A DNA stretch of 64,000 nucleotides, taken from the NCBI GenBank assembly GCA_025504975.1, contig JANUWI010000001.1:2232001-2296000 (forward strand), read 5' to 3'. A model generated the notes under the pieces. That model was not told where the DNA came from and did no database searches. It saw only the letters and a program-made list of their open reading frames with translations. Shown piece after piece: positions 22,051-31,622 of this stretch. Origin of the DNA: Plenodomus lindquistii (lineage: Eukaryota > Ascomycota > Dothideomycetes > Pleosporales > Leptosphaeriaceae). Positions within the stretch are counted from its first letter, which is position 1. Every line of letters starts with the position of its first letter. A program made the position numbers and the translations under genes.

Positions 22051-23668
22051 CAAGGGAGATTCTTGTGTGAAATTGATTCTGAGATTCATGGTGTGTATGC
22101 TCTTTTGCTGTCATGGTTTGGGACATGGTTTGGGATTGCGTTGTTAGTTTATAGATGGAGTTTAGGTATGGCATGATTAGTGTAGATTATTGGGTTGATG
22201 TTTAGGTTTGAACGTATTGAGTAAGTTTGACTGTGGGATCTTTGATTCTTTAGTGACGTCGTACATACTGGTGAAGGCCGTGTTATCGAAGAGTCACGAC
22301 CGGAAATGCAGCATACCCTGCAATGCGCTCGTAAAGAACAGCTTCTTGGGCCTTCTTGGCAGTGTTGCGAAGCAGACATCCGCGAACATATTGCAAGCTC
22401 GACGGGCATTAGTACGTACGCGAATGGTATAAGCCCAGGAACCAAATCAGAAACAAGGCGATGAAGATATTGAGTCAGCCGACTGTGGCTATAGCGGAGA
22501 TGATGTCTTCTCACAAGGCAGTATGATCTACCGGATTTGGATCTCTGGGCATCTTTGCCACAGTCTTGGAGATGCATGTTGCCAGTCGTGTAGCAAAGAC
22601 TGTACATACAACGGCCATGCGGGAAGGAGCCCAGGGTCCGTTTGTCAAAGCCTATGATAAGCAGTAGATAGATGAGCACCTTGGCACGAGGCAACTGCTT
22701 GAAGAATCCCTACTCTTCGCCACAGCTGCGTCTCAATCCTTCCGAACCGGTTTTGGAAGTCATGTCCGTGCAGGCATCATCAGATAAAGAGCATACATTG
22801 CTACCAATACTCTGCACTAAAAAAGGATGATCGAGTCGAGAGCCATTGTCTACGAAGCGTTCCTCACTTGGCATTCATCGTCTTCTCGTTCTTACAGTGC
22901 GTCTGGGTTTATATGTAAGCTTGGATGATCTCGTTCAAACGAAAAGGCGTGCAACGGCTCGATGCGCCAGCGGATGCTCCAACCGCAATTGGGAATCGCT
23001 CCACTCACTGATTCCACTAGCGTTCTCCACACGGGACGAGGCGTTCGAGCCGTGTCGCACATTCCACGCAGTACAAACAGCTGCGACACATACATTTCAT
23101 TCTTGAGTTCTGTACACAATATGACTCTGCGATAAGTAGGTCGCTTGTTGTAGGACACAGGAATGTTGCAGTCGTAATAAATGTTCTGATGACGGCTTCA
23201 CGAGTACACGATCAGAAGACGAGCATCCCACTGACGCAAGGAGAAGCATGAGTTTTCAGTTACCGTATCCAATTCCGTCCAAGAGCACACGGAAAAATCC
23301 CGGGTAACTACCTGGGGATCCCTTCAGAAGAGAAAAATTATAGGAACAGCTTCTGTTGTAGCATTGTTACTGTTGTACATCAGTCGATATCAGAATATAC
23401 AAATGAATGACCCTGTGTACATCTAGGAATCAGGGTAGAACACCTTAATGAGCAAGTCGCATTACAAGTGTTGGAGACGGCTCGTGGCTGTAATCTTGGC
23501 TGCAGGGGTCACTGCATTGGTCCAAGATCCTTCCGAGAGGGGCATTTGTATGGATGGAAGTATTAAGCGGTAAAGCCTGCACGAGGTTTGTGTTTTTAGC
23601 CTTCAGTCGCACGCGTAAATCTTCTCAGAACTTTCATCCTTGCCCACAAGCCAGCCTCACCTTGGAGA
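22051..23668. other. intergenic, ~1.6 kb, with a possible membrane-gene remnant
   Basis: Apart from the minus-strand fragment listed at 22270-22700, short frames only. The last ~100 bases lead into the tyrosinase gene. Confidence 0.35.
22270..22700 (-). pseudogene. possible remnant of a small membrane-protein gene
   Basis: On the minus strand different frames give coding-like pieces in order: MAVVCTVFATRLATCISK near 22618, a hydrophobic stretch NIFIALFLIWFLGLYHS near 22470-22420, and ARRACNMFADVCFA near 22410-22365. Stops lie between the pieces, and the splice signals I tried do not join them cleanly. It may be a gene with very short exons or a decayed one. No family is assigned. Confidence 0.2.
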
Positions 23669-24935
23669 ATGCGTCTTCTCGGGTTGCCAACTGCCGCTGT
23701 GGCGTTGGCTGGAATAGTTCAGTCCGTCACATTTGAAAAGCGAGATTTGCTCGCAGACCTGCAGGACCAGACCATGGAGAATCTGAAGGCTGCAGAAGCC
23801 AACAGCACGCTGGAGAAGAGGGGAAGCTGTAGCATCTTCAAGGCCGCTGTTCGCCGTGACTGGTATGATTTACGGCAGAGGTTGTAAGAAATTATTACTA
23901 ACGTGTAAACCAGGAACATCATGAGCACTAAAGAGCGGAAGGCTTATATCGATGCTGTACAATGCATGTTCTCCGCACCGGCCCAATCCGACGAGAAGCT
24001 GGTGCCGGGTGCAAAGACGCGATATGATGATTTTGTTGCACAACACATCAACCAGACTAGATCCATTCATGTCACAGGGAACTTCTTGAGCTGGCACAGA
24101 TACTTTGTCTATGGGTATGAGCAGGCATTGAGGACAGAGTGCGGTTACCAAGGCTACCAGCCCTATTGGAACTGGTTCACATACCAGGACGATCTGAGTA
24201 AGTCGCCTATCTTTGATGGCTCTGACACCAGCATGGGTGGCGATGGTACCTTTGTACAACACAACGGAAGTGTTGGTGGCACAGGACTAATCTTCATGCC
24301 ATCCGGTAACGGAGGCGGATGCATTACGAGCGGTCCTTTCAAAGGGTAAGATTGGCGCCATTGATCTCCTGTTTTTCAGAAGCCCGGTCACTAACACTGT
24401 TAGTCTGCAAACCAACCTTGGTCCAGTCGCTCCTGCAATGGCAGGCCAAACACCCGTCTCATCCCCTCTTGCCTGGAACCCAAGATGCCTTACACGCGAC
24501 CTTACCTCCTACGCATCCTCGAGATGGCTGACCCTTGAGAATCTCTACAACATTACTCTCGGCGACGCGTCCAAGAGCATCGGGGCCTTCCAAGATGAAC
24601 TGCAGGGTCGTTTCCCTGATCGTTTTCTCGGCCTTCACGGCGCTGGTCACTTCTCTATCGGGGGAGACGCGGGCGATTTCTACAGCAGTCCCAATGATCC
24701 TGTTTTCTTCATGCATCATGCAATGTTAGACCGGGTATGGTGGATGTGGCAAGCACTTCATCAAGACCAGGCGAAAACGATCGCTGGGACAATCACAATC
24801 TTCAACAGGCCTCCTAGTCGAGATGCCACACTGGAGGACCTCATCCAATTCAACTACCTCAACGTTCCAGACGTAAAGATTAACGATGTTATGGACACGC
24901 TTGGTGGAGAGCCATTGTGCTACATTTATTTGTAG
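23669..24935 (+). CDS. secreted tyrosinase-type copper monooxygenase
   Basis: CDS join(23669..23862,23914..24345,24404..24935), 385 residues; introns of 50 and 58 nt join in phase. A hydrophobic N-terminal signal (MRLLGLPTAAVALAG) is followed by a Lys-Arg processing site near residues 24-25, and a second KR occurs near 51-52. The type-3 copper site is complete: CuA His109, His117 and His126 (FLSWHRYF), and CuB His287, His291 (HGAGH) and His313/314 (FFMHHAMLDR). Such enzymes oxidise phenols to quinones. The length matches the short secreted fungal tyrosinases without the large C-terminal capping domain. The role (melanin, detoxification of phenols, or modification of a secondary metabolite) cannot be told from context, since no biosynthetic core gene is nearby. 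Confidence 0.92.
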
Positions 24936-25636
24936 GATATCGTAATGTACACACCAGGGCTCACATGGCCTTGTTCACCAAGTCTTCTCTTCTGCTTCAT
25001 GTTGAATTAGCGATCATTACCTACTCTGACAGCTCGTTCATCTGCGTGGAGCTGATCTCCACTGTCACCATGTATCGCAATATTGATGCCGCCACGCAGT
25101 TTTTCGTCTCCCTTCCATCTTGCGGTACCACACAGATGGACTTAAGCATTTGAAAGGGATTAATAGCGGCTGCAAACACCCCTAGGGAACCTCGCCAGCA
25201 TATAGTGTCTTGCCGTCACCAGCTCAAGTAACCATCTTCTCTTGTCGCGCAACGATCATCTGCCACAAAGACGGATCTTTGAAACACATTTCCTCCTCAA
25301 ATTTTGACACATTCCCTCGTATCGCCGAACAGGAAGTGGAACTTTAGTAACTCTGCGTCTTAAATATAGTTCAAGTTCAGACATGTCATCCCTCATGTCT
25401 CATATTGTCTTGGAAAAAGTCCATTTATTTCCTGGAGATAGAATGAGGAAAGTACATAAGCTGTTATAAAGGTCATGCCCTCCTCGCCTTCAATCAACTA
25501 CAACACGACTTTTCCCAAAATCAAGAGCTTCCAGATGAACAAGTCATCAACTTGACTCTTCTAGCATCAATCACCCCCAGATCAAATACACCCTAATACA
25601 ATCGCTCCAATCACTAACGACATCTCAGATCCTCTC
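24936..25636. other. intergenic
   Basis: 3' region of the tyrosinase gene and leader of the gene at 25637. The last ~150 bases are rich in CA/TC, like a fungal 5' leader. Nothing else seen. Confidence 0.4.
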
Positions 25637-26116
25637 ATGACAAGCCCCATTTCTTCCAGCGGTCCATCTTTAAAGCCAGCTAGCGTATTTCCTCGCGCCA
25701 GCCCTGCCACCGGAGGTCCAGCCTACCAATCAACTTCCCTCTTACTCCCAGAAGCTATAGAGTCCATCATACCTCACAAGATTGCAGAATATCGGGAAAA
25801 AGCGGCAATTAATGGGATCAAGTACTTGCCTCCAAATGGTCCACCGCCGCAGCCAGAAGGTACACGACCGCCCCCACGGCCGACTCCAGGAGGTCCAACT
25901 TACTACCATCTCGACAAGGATTATCCCGGATTCAAATACAGCGCTGCTGCGGGTGGAAATGATGAAGACTACCGCGATGATGAAGGCGGGCAGCGCGATT
26001 CCGAGCCATGTCACATTGCTTCCGTCCAGCATGATAAAATTATCAAGTCTAGTGCACAACGCTATAACTCCTCATCGTGGCGATCTGCAGACTGTTCCAG
26101 TGTATTGGTGGTATGA
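25637..26116 (+). CDS. small Pro-rich hypothetical protein, 159 aa
   Basis: ATG at 25637 follows a typical A/C-rich leader. The first ~40 residues are Ser/Pro-rich. Residues ~35-60 form a probable helix (PEAIESIIPHKIAEYREKAA). A Pro-rich stretch follows (PPPQPEGTRPPPRPTPGGP), then an acidic segment (GGNDEDYRDDEGGQ). The C-terminal ~35 residues look less protein-like, so a 3' intron could replace them. No signal peptide, membrane helix or known domain. Confidence 0.45.
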   Translation: MTSPISSSGPSLKPASVFPRASPATGGPAYQSTSLLLPEAIESIIPHKIAEYREKAAINGIKYLPPNGPPPQPEGTRPPPRPTPGGPTYYHLDKDYPGFKYSAAAGGNDEDYRDDEGGQRDSEPCHIASVQHDKIIKSSAQRYNSSSWRSADCSSVLVV

Positions 26117-26565
26117 AGTAGGTTTGATGGCGTTGAAGTTCGTGGCGGGTTAGGTGGACGGTAAGAAAGGCCAGGGTAGGAAGGAAGATCATCTCAAAGC
26201 TTCGTCTACTTTGAGATACGTGTGCCTGTCGTATTTGATGGACAATTCAGGTCGAGGGTCGTATGATGCGAGCCAGGGAGTCAGTAGGAGTGCAAAACAG
26301 CGCTAGGTATGGATGGTACAATTGCATGTAGTCGTAAAGAAGAAGTGATCAGGATATCGCTCAGGGCATCTATTCTGTCCAGTTCTCATAATTAGAACCC
26401 CGATTCTCAAGCTCATTCAGCCGGTGCGCTTACTCAGATTGGTATGACGTGAATACCCATACTGCTAGCAACCTCGATATAAGTCGATAGTAAATCTCAA
26501 TGAACACCTTGCCGCCGGCGACTATGCCTGTGCCTGTTCTACACCATCAGCAGAGTTGTCAACAA

Positions 26566-26607
26566 TCAAGCCAATCAAGCTGGGTACCCCAGCTTGGATT
26601 GGCTTGA
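26566..26607. repeat. imperfect inverted repeat (~19-bp arms) around GGGTACCC
   Basis: The left arm TCAAGCCAATCAAGCTGGG pairs with the right arm read on the other strand, apart from two single-base bulges (an extra C in each half). The centre is GGGTACCC. A third, inverted copy of the CCAATCAAGCC word lies at about 26623-26634. It could be a cruciform-forming site or the remnant of a small terminal-inverted-repeat element; no target duplication was found. Confidence 0.7.
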
Positions 26608-26668
26608 AGAGGTAAAATCAGATGGCTTGATTGGCAATTGATGAGGTCAATGGCCATAGCGTGGCTAT

Positions 26669-26706
26669 GGGGTAGGGGTAGGATAGGGGTAGGACCGGGG
26701 TAGGAC
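26669..26706 (+). repeat. GGGGTAGG tandem tract, G-quadruplex-type
   Basis: Four runs of four G are separated by TA, TAGGATA and TAGGACC loops, i.e. G4-N2-G4-N7-G4-N7-G4, followed by TAGGAC. This meets the standard intramolecular quadruplex pattern. A short perfect hairpin (CCATAGC / GCTATGG, loop GTG) lies immediately upstream. Confidence 0.7.
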
Positions 26707-27061
26707 TCCAAGCACCACACTTCTAGAAGGACATCTTGAAATACTCGGGGTTACGTAGGCTGCAAACAATGTGTAAATCTGAGGCTCCTTTGAAGCACAA
26801 CCAGTCTTGACGTCACGTCTGACAGATCTATATGTTACTCACGCGCAGTGTTCGTCTTGAACTTGAAGGCTACTACGATTTCCAAGGGCGGCGACGTTAC
26901 GAGATCCGATATTCGCAATGTCTAGCACTTGTAGCCAGTAGCAAGTTGCAGGACAACATCCAAGAATGTTCCTCTGGATCCCACGCGCGTGTATCTAATC
27001 TAAAGTCAAGGGAATTGAGGCTGAGTCTCGCCGAGCGCTCCTGACATCTATCGCACAATAT

Positions 27062-29265
27062 TCACAAATCCATGAGATTAACGCCCCCGCTAGTTCCATC
27101 TTCCGCAACCATTTCAGCTGCACTGCAATGCACTATGACGATTCTACGTCGCTCTATCTCTAGGATCAAGTCACCCTCCTCAAAAGAATATCCTGCATCA
27201 TTCCAATTTACCCCTCCACTTCCAGGATCGAATAGCTGCGCCGCCCATTGTGACTTGGTCGCTCCACCTTGCATGTGGTCGAATACGTGCGCCTGGCGTT
27301 GCTCCCATCCATCGAAAGGCAGACCACGAAACCCGCAGGTGAGGCAGGCTCTCGAAAGACTTGTTGAATTTGTCGTCTTCCAAGCCGAGAGAAGCTCTTT
27401 CGAAACAGACATCTTTCCAGCTTGGGTATGGCTCGTCGTTTGATCAATCTGGGCGGAGCCGCTAAGATGAGACACCTTGATGTGTTGGGCCAGGTGGTCT
27501 TCCCTCATAAAAGTACGGTCCTCCTGGCTGACTGATGCACAACTTCTGAAGTGACATTCGATTACGTGGCTGAGCAGAACATCTGCTTCGTCGCATACGA
27601 AGCAGCAAGGTAGCCTAAGAGTATTGTTGGCCTCCCGACAGCAGACCCAGTGGTAAGGACAATAATGTACTGCTTCTTCATGCCTAGACCATTCGTTGCG
27701 AAATCGAAAGGATTTGGTGCACTCTAGCCAAGTACAGAAGTAGCGACGAGCTTCATACTTCTTTGATTCTTTGTCATTATCGATTCGTGACTGCGTTCGA
27801 GATCAGTCGTTGCACGATCAATTATTTTCGCATTGGCCTACATTTGCGCTGGAAGCACCAACAGTCTGAGACGCTGTCGGAGGGGTTGAGCTTGAGTACG
27901 ATGTCAAGGATGTCTTGGACAGGAACCTCGATGATATGTCAGCTGTTGTGGAAGTGCGTCTCCATTTTCTGCGACCGCGTCGCGAGCCGCGCGAGTCGAT
28001 TGATAGACGGCTACCGTAATTGTCCAGACTACCAAGAGAAAGCACGGATTCCATGGATCGGTAACCCTTTGGTGGCGATGACGGCAGATCGGGCTCATGA
28101 ATAGTCTGTACTGTTGCGGTAGAGGTCAAGCCCATCTCGCACCCATCGCTATCGCTGTCGTCTTCGTCAGATGAGTCGCCAAGAGTAAACATTGGTCGCT
28201 TCTTCTTCTTGGCCGACGTGTTTGATTTGGTTGCGTTCGTCTCATCGCGCAGACTGACTGCTTGACCTACATGGTGCACATTGGTGGCAGCTAAATCTTT
28301 ACCGCAGCCAATGCTCTCGAGACTCTGGACTACGGGCTTGCGTTCTCCACAGCAGTCCGTATCGAGGCTAGCCCCCGGGTGGAGAAGGAAGAGATCTGAA
28401 GCCAGAGGCATGGGTTTGGCGCCATCACAGTCTGACATCGAGATTTCGTACAAGTACGTGTCATTACATGGTTCAGCCCTAAGCGATGAGGCGAAGGATT
28501 CATGTAAAGGGCCGGTGCTTGGTGCTGCGGAGAAAGTGCCGATAGTGTCGAGGTTGGCTGCAAGAGCATCATCCTAGAACTGTTCTTTGGTGGGTTCGGA
28601 GGCCAAGTTTAATCACTCAGTGGTATAGCTCCGATTGTCTGCAGCTTGGTTAGATTTCAAGCTACCGCGCGAGGGGGTTTCTCGAAGACTAATAATCAGG
28701 CACTTTTCTTGAACGAAAATCGGGTCCGAAGACACATCGTCAACCTACCGGATGATGCCAAACCCCTCGACCTGGTGTTAGAGAACCAGTTCATGACGAC
28801 CCGCGTGGTGAGCCCACTCTCTAAGCATATCGTCTCGACTTTGCGGTCATCTGGGTAGGGTTCATGAGAGAAAGCTGCCTCCAAGATTGCTCGCGCTGAG
28901 TCGCAGATTTTAGCTCGTTGTTTGGAAGGCTCGTTCTTCCTAGCCCTCGGCGTCTGCGATCTCTTCCGGGCCTTGAACAGCGTTTTTGGAACCTGTTCAT
29001 GTAACCCAGGAAGCGGAGTGGACTGAGTCCAATCTATCTCGTTCTCCAGTCGGTACGACATTGAGCTGAAAGAAGCGAGCGCTCCACGGTCGCCGTCGGC
29101 CTTTGGCAGTTCACCCTGCGATAGGTCACACCATAGCTCAGACAGTGATTGCGAGGTTGCGTCTGGTGGAAAGGAAAATAGTTCCAAAGCGGCGATATCG
29201 ATTTCGAAGGCTGCGCTGAGGTCATCAGGCTGACTGCCGGTAGACAAGTCCCAATCAAACTCCAT
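27062..29265 (-). CDS. homeobox (KN/TALE-type) plus C2H2 zinc-finger transcription factor
   Basis: CDS complement(join(27062..27790,27842..28573,28666..28688,28749..29265)), 666 residues, start MEFDWDL at 29265. Three introns (60, 92 and 51 nt) join in phase and leave a 23-nt micro-exon. Residues ~115-167 form a homeodomain of the KN type, with EPYPDDRKVETICLESGL and the recognition-helix core VMNWFSNTRSR (W160, F161, N163). A Ser-rich, acidic region follows (SSDEDDSDSDG near the middle). Exon 4 has a C2H2 finger (C443, C448, H461, H466) and further Cys/His units (CPYHWVCC, CCFVCDEADV..HVIECH, then CLTCGF with HVFDH). This combination is known in filamentous fungi as 'homeobox and C2H2' regulators, some of which affect development and conidiation (family knowledge). 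Nuclear DNA binding is expected; the targets are unknown. Confidence 0.85.
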
Positions 29266-29942
29266 TACTCTGTCCGAAGGTCGCACTTATGAATATTGGA
29301 AGGTAATGATACATATAAACAAAGACGAGATTGAATAGAGAGTATACTGAAGACATTGGGGGCTGGAGAGATATAGGCCGAGGCTGAATTACAAGGTGAC
29401 TATGCTGATCCTCGTGGTTACAGAGGCTGTGCAGGGGGTCCCGCTCACCCAATGAAGTTTGATTCCTGCCAATGCTCATCGGTGAAGCTAAGAAGACGCG
29501 GCAAAGCTCGCACGATGCAGAAACAAGATCCGATGAAGCATCACAATCTGGCTGGGCATAGTATTACAACAGGTATACCTTTGACAGTGGCAGCCGTCTC
29601 GAACGCGGGGAAAGACTGCATAACAGGAGCGCGTGACGTAGGATGCTGTGTAACATCACCTGCTAATATACTTCCAGACTATTGTAGACATGATGATCAC
29701 CGCGAGATAGTCAGAGAAGCCATGGTGTTGTTCGGCGGTGCCTGGCAGAAGGAGCGAGCAGGGGTTCACCCCACCAAAACGCGGGGCATCCGCTAACCAA
29801 CTTTCCATCGCGTCTCCCACCAAATCAAACACCACACATTATGCCTTATCATCAGCTACATGCGCCATACCATCGCGTTCAGCAAGCGCCCCCTTGAAAC
29901 ATTCTCTACTACGACCTTCACAACCCCAATCACTCACCCAAA
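29266..29942. promoter_or_regulatory. divergent intergenic region
   Basis: Head-to-head region (677 bp) between the homeobox/C2H2 gene and the DUF4202 gene. A plus frame around 29452-29796 has poor protein character. The last ~120 bases are C/A-rich leader. Confidence 0.45.
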
Positions 29943-30527
29943 ATGTCAACACCCTACGACAAAGCCCTCGCCGCAATCGACGCCGCCCACGCCCTCGACC
30001 CCACCAAAGTAACCATCAATGGCACCGAGATACCCTACGAGCTCCACTACGCCCAAAAATGCACCCAATACCTCACCAAACGTTCCCCCACCGCCTCACC
30101 AACCCTCCGCCTCGCAATCCGCGCCCAACACTTTCGCCGCTGGGAAATCCCACGCTCATCCTACCCCATGACCCGCCCCGGCTACCACGCCTGGCGCACC
30201 TTCCTTAAGCAACGCCAAGCCACTCTCGTCACAGAAATCTGTCTATCATCCGGATTCACCCCCGAAGAAAGCGAGCGCGTCGGCGCGCTAATCCGCAAAG
30301 AAGGATTAAAAGAAGATGAGGAAACGCAAGTGCTTGAGGATGTAGCGTGTCTTGTGTTTTTAGATGACCAGTTCGAGGCGTTTGAGAGGGAACATGATGA
30401 AGAGAAGATTATCAAGATTTTGCAGAAGACGTGGGGGAAGATGACGGGGAGGGGGCATGAGTTGGCGTTGGAGATTCCGATGGAGGGGAGGCCGAGGGAG
30501 GTGGTTGAGAAGGCTTTGAAGGGATAG
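29943..30527 (+). CDS. DUF4202 family protein
   Basis: Single exon, 194 residues, ATG at 29943 in a strong context (AAAATGTCAACA). The sequence matches the DUF4202 family as I know it: an N-terminal ALAAIDAAHALDP helix, then LHYAQKCTQYL, RAQHFRRWEIPRSSYP, GYHAWRTFLK, the His/Asp-bearing middle and EDVACLVFLDDQFEAFERE. This arrangement of histidines (AQH, GYH) and acidic residues resembles HD-like helical folds; that is inference. Length is typical for the family, which is found in bacteria and fungi, often labelled by old similarity as glutamyl-tRNA synthetase-like. No signal peptide. The biochemical function is not established. Confidence 0.85.
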   Translation: MSTPYDKALAAIDAAHALDPTKVTINGTEIPYELHYAQKCTQYLTKRSPTASPTLRLAIRAQHFRRWEIPRSSYPMTRPGYHAWRTFLKQRQATLVTEICLSSGFTPEESERVGALIRKEGLKEDEETQVLEDVACLVFLDDQFEAFEREHDEEKIIKILQKTWGKMTGRGHELALEIPMEGRPREVVEKALKG

Positions 30528-30735
30528 GCATTTAGGCTCATGAATGTGGGAGTAGGACATGGGGTGTTGGAGTGGGACGATATACATTCCATTGTGTTTG
30601 AATGTCTGTATTCAATTTTTAGAGTAGAGTACGGGTATCATCATTTTATCACCAATAGTAATCCACCTTCAACCATCCTCCCCTCCCTATTCCCCCTTTC
30701 CTCATTCCCTTCTTCGCACACTGTTTCGACACCGC

Positions 30736-30954
30736 CTAAGCACCCCCCTCCCTCTTAGCATACTCCTCCTCCATCCTCTCCTCATACAGCCTCTCATTCT
30801 CCAACTCCTGCGCCGTCTTCTCCCCCTGCTGACCCTGACCCTGCGTCTGCGCCGCACTCGCTACACTCTGGTTGCCATTGGTACTCGTTGTGTTGGCCTG
30901 CGCACTGGCGCTTGTGCTTGAGGTGGAGGAGTTTGTTGGGTGGGAGACTGGCAT
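30736..30954 (-). CDS. small Ser/Gln-rich protein with acidic helical tail, 72 aa
   Basis: Start at ATG 30954 (MPVSHPTNSSTSS). The frame extends further upstream, but that part is A/T-rich leader-like sequence. The first ~45 residues are Ser/Thr/Asn/Gln low complexity. The last ~25 form an amphipathic, charged helix (ELENERLYEERMEEEYAKRE), a tail seen in several short conserved fungal proteins. No membrane helix or signal. It lies tail-to-tail, 208 bp from the DUF4202 gene. Function unknown. Confidence 0.55.
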   Translation of the reverse strand: MPVSHPTNSSTSSTSASAQANTTSTNGNQSVASAAQTQGQGQQGEKTAQELENERLYEERMEEEYAKREGGA

Positions 30955-31622
30955 TGTTGCGGGGTTCGCTTGTTGATGTTGTATGTGGGTTTGGAAAAAG
31001 ATGTAGATGTAGATGTAGTTGAACTTGGTTAAGAGGGTAGTTTGTGTTGGAGATGAAAATGAGATGTTAAAGTTAAAAGAAGCAGACGGCATGTGGTCAC
31101 GTTCATATACCCCAGGAACTTTTGCGGGAGCGTTGCGTCATTGTGGCGGTGGCGGTGCAGATGTGGCTGGAAGTTTCTGGCACGAGACGTGGGGGCTGCG
31201 CGGGCCGTGATTCGCCGTGTAGCTCTGGACGACTCGGGCTAGTCTAGTCTAGACTAACGCTTTTGGTAACGTTAGTCGTGATTTACTACTACTATGCCTT
31301 GGCAATTCGGTATATAGTCATGCTGTGGAAATTAATGGATGCGCCAGACAGATCACTGATGAACAGAAGGCTTCCCATTCAATGATGGAACTGGTTGAAG
31401 AATTGAAGGTTTGTGACGATGGGGTTGTCACACCATACATTTTCAATGATAACGTGTTGGCTTACCTATCCATGACTTGGCAAAAGGCTACAAGTGACGG
31501 CAAGCATTCACTCGTGGACGCTGGCATAAAAGGCTGTGTACCAACCTAGATAATGTTCACTGTGATATAAAATCCATAACCCCATGATCGGTGCCTTTGC
31601 GCTTACACAATCTACTGCCAGA
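30955..31622. promoter_or_regulatory. divergent intergenic region with palindromes
   Basis: Shared upstream region of the minus-strand gene at 30954 and the plus-strand gene at 31623. It contains the palindrome and hairpin at 31245-31277. A plus frame at 31325-31549 is not convincing as a gene. Confidence 0.45.
31245..31277. repeat. 12-bp palindrome overlapping an 8-bp-stem hairpin
   Basis: TAGTCTAGACTA (31245-31256) is a perfect palindrome. Overlapping it, GACTAACG (31252-31259) pairs perfectly with CGTTAGTC (31270-31277) across a 10-base loop. It could be a dimeric regulator site in the divergent promoter; no known motif is assigned. Confidence 0.55.

Larger units (their letters stand above)
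26117..27061. other. intergenic with inverted repeat and G-rich tract
   Basis: Convergent region between the gene ending at 26116 and the minus-strand homeobox gene ending at 27062. It contains the inverted repeat at 26566-26607 and the G-rich tract at 26669-26706; the rest is unremarkable. Confidence 0.5.
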
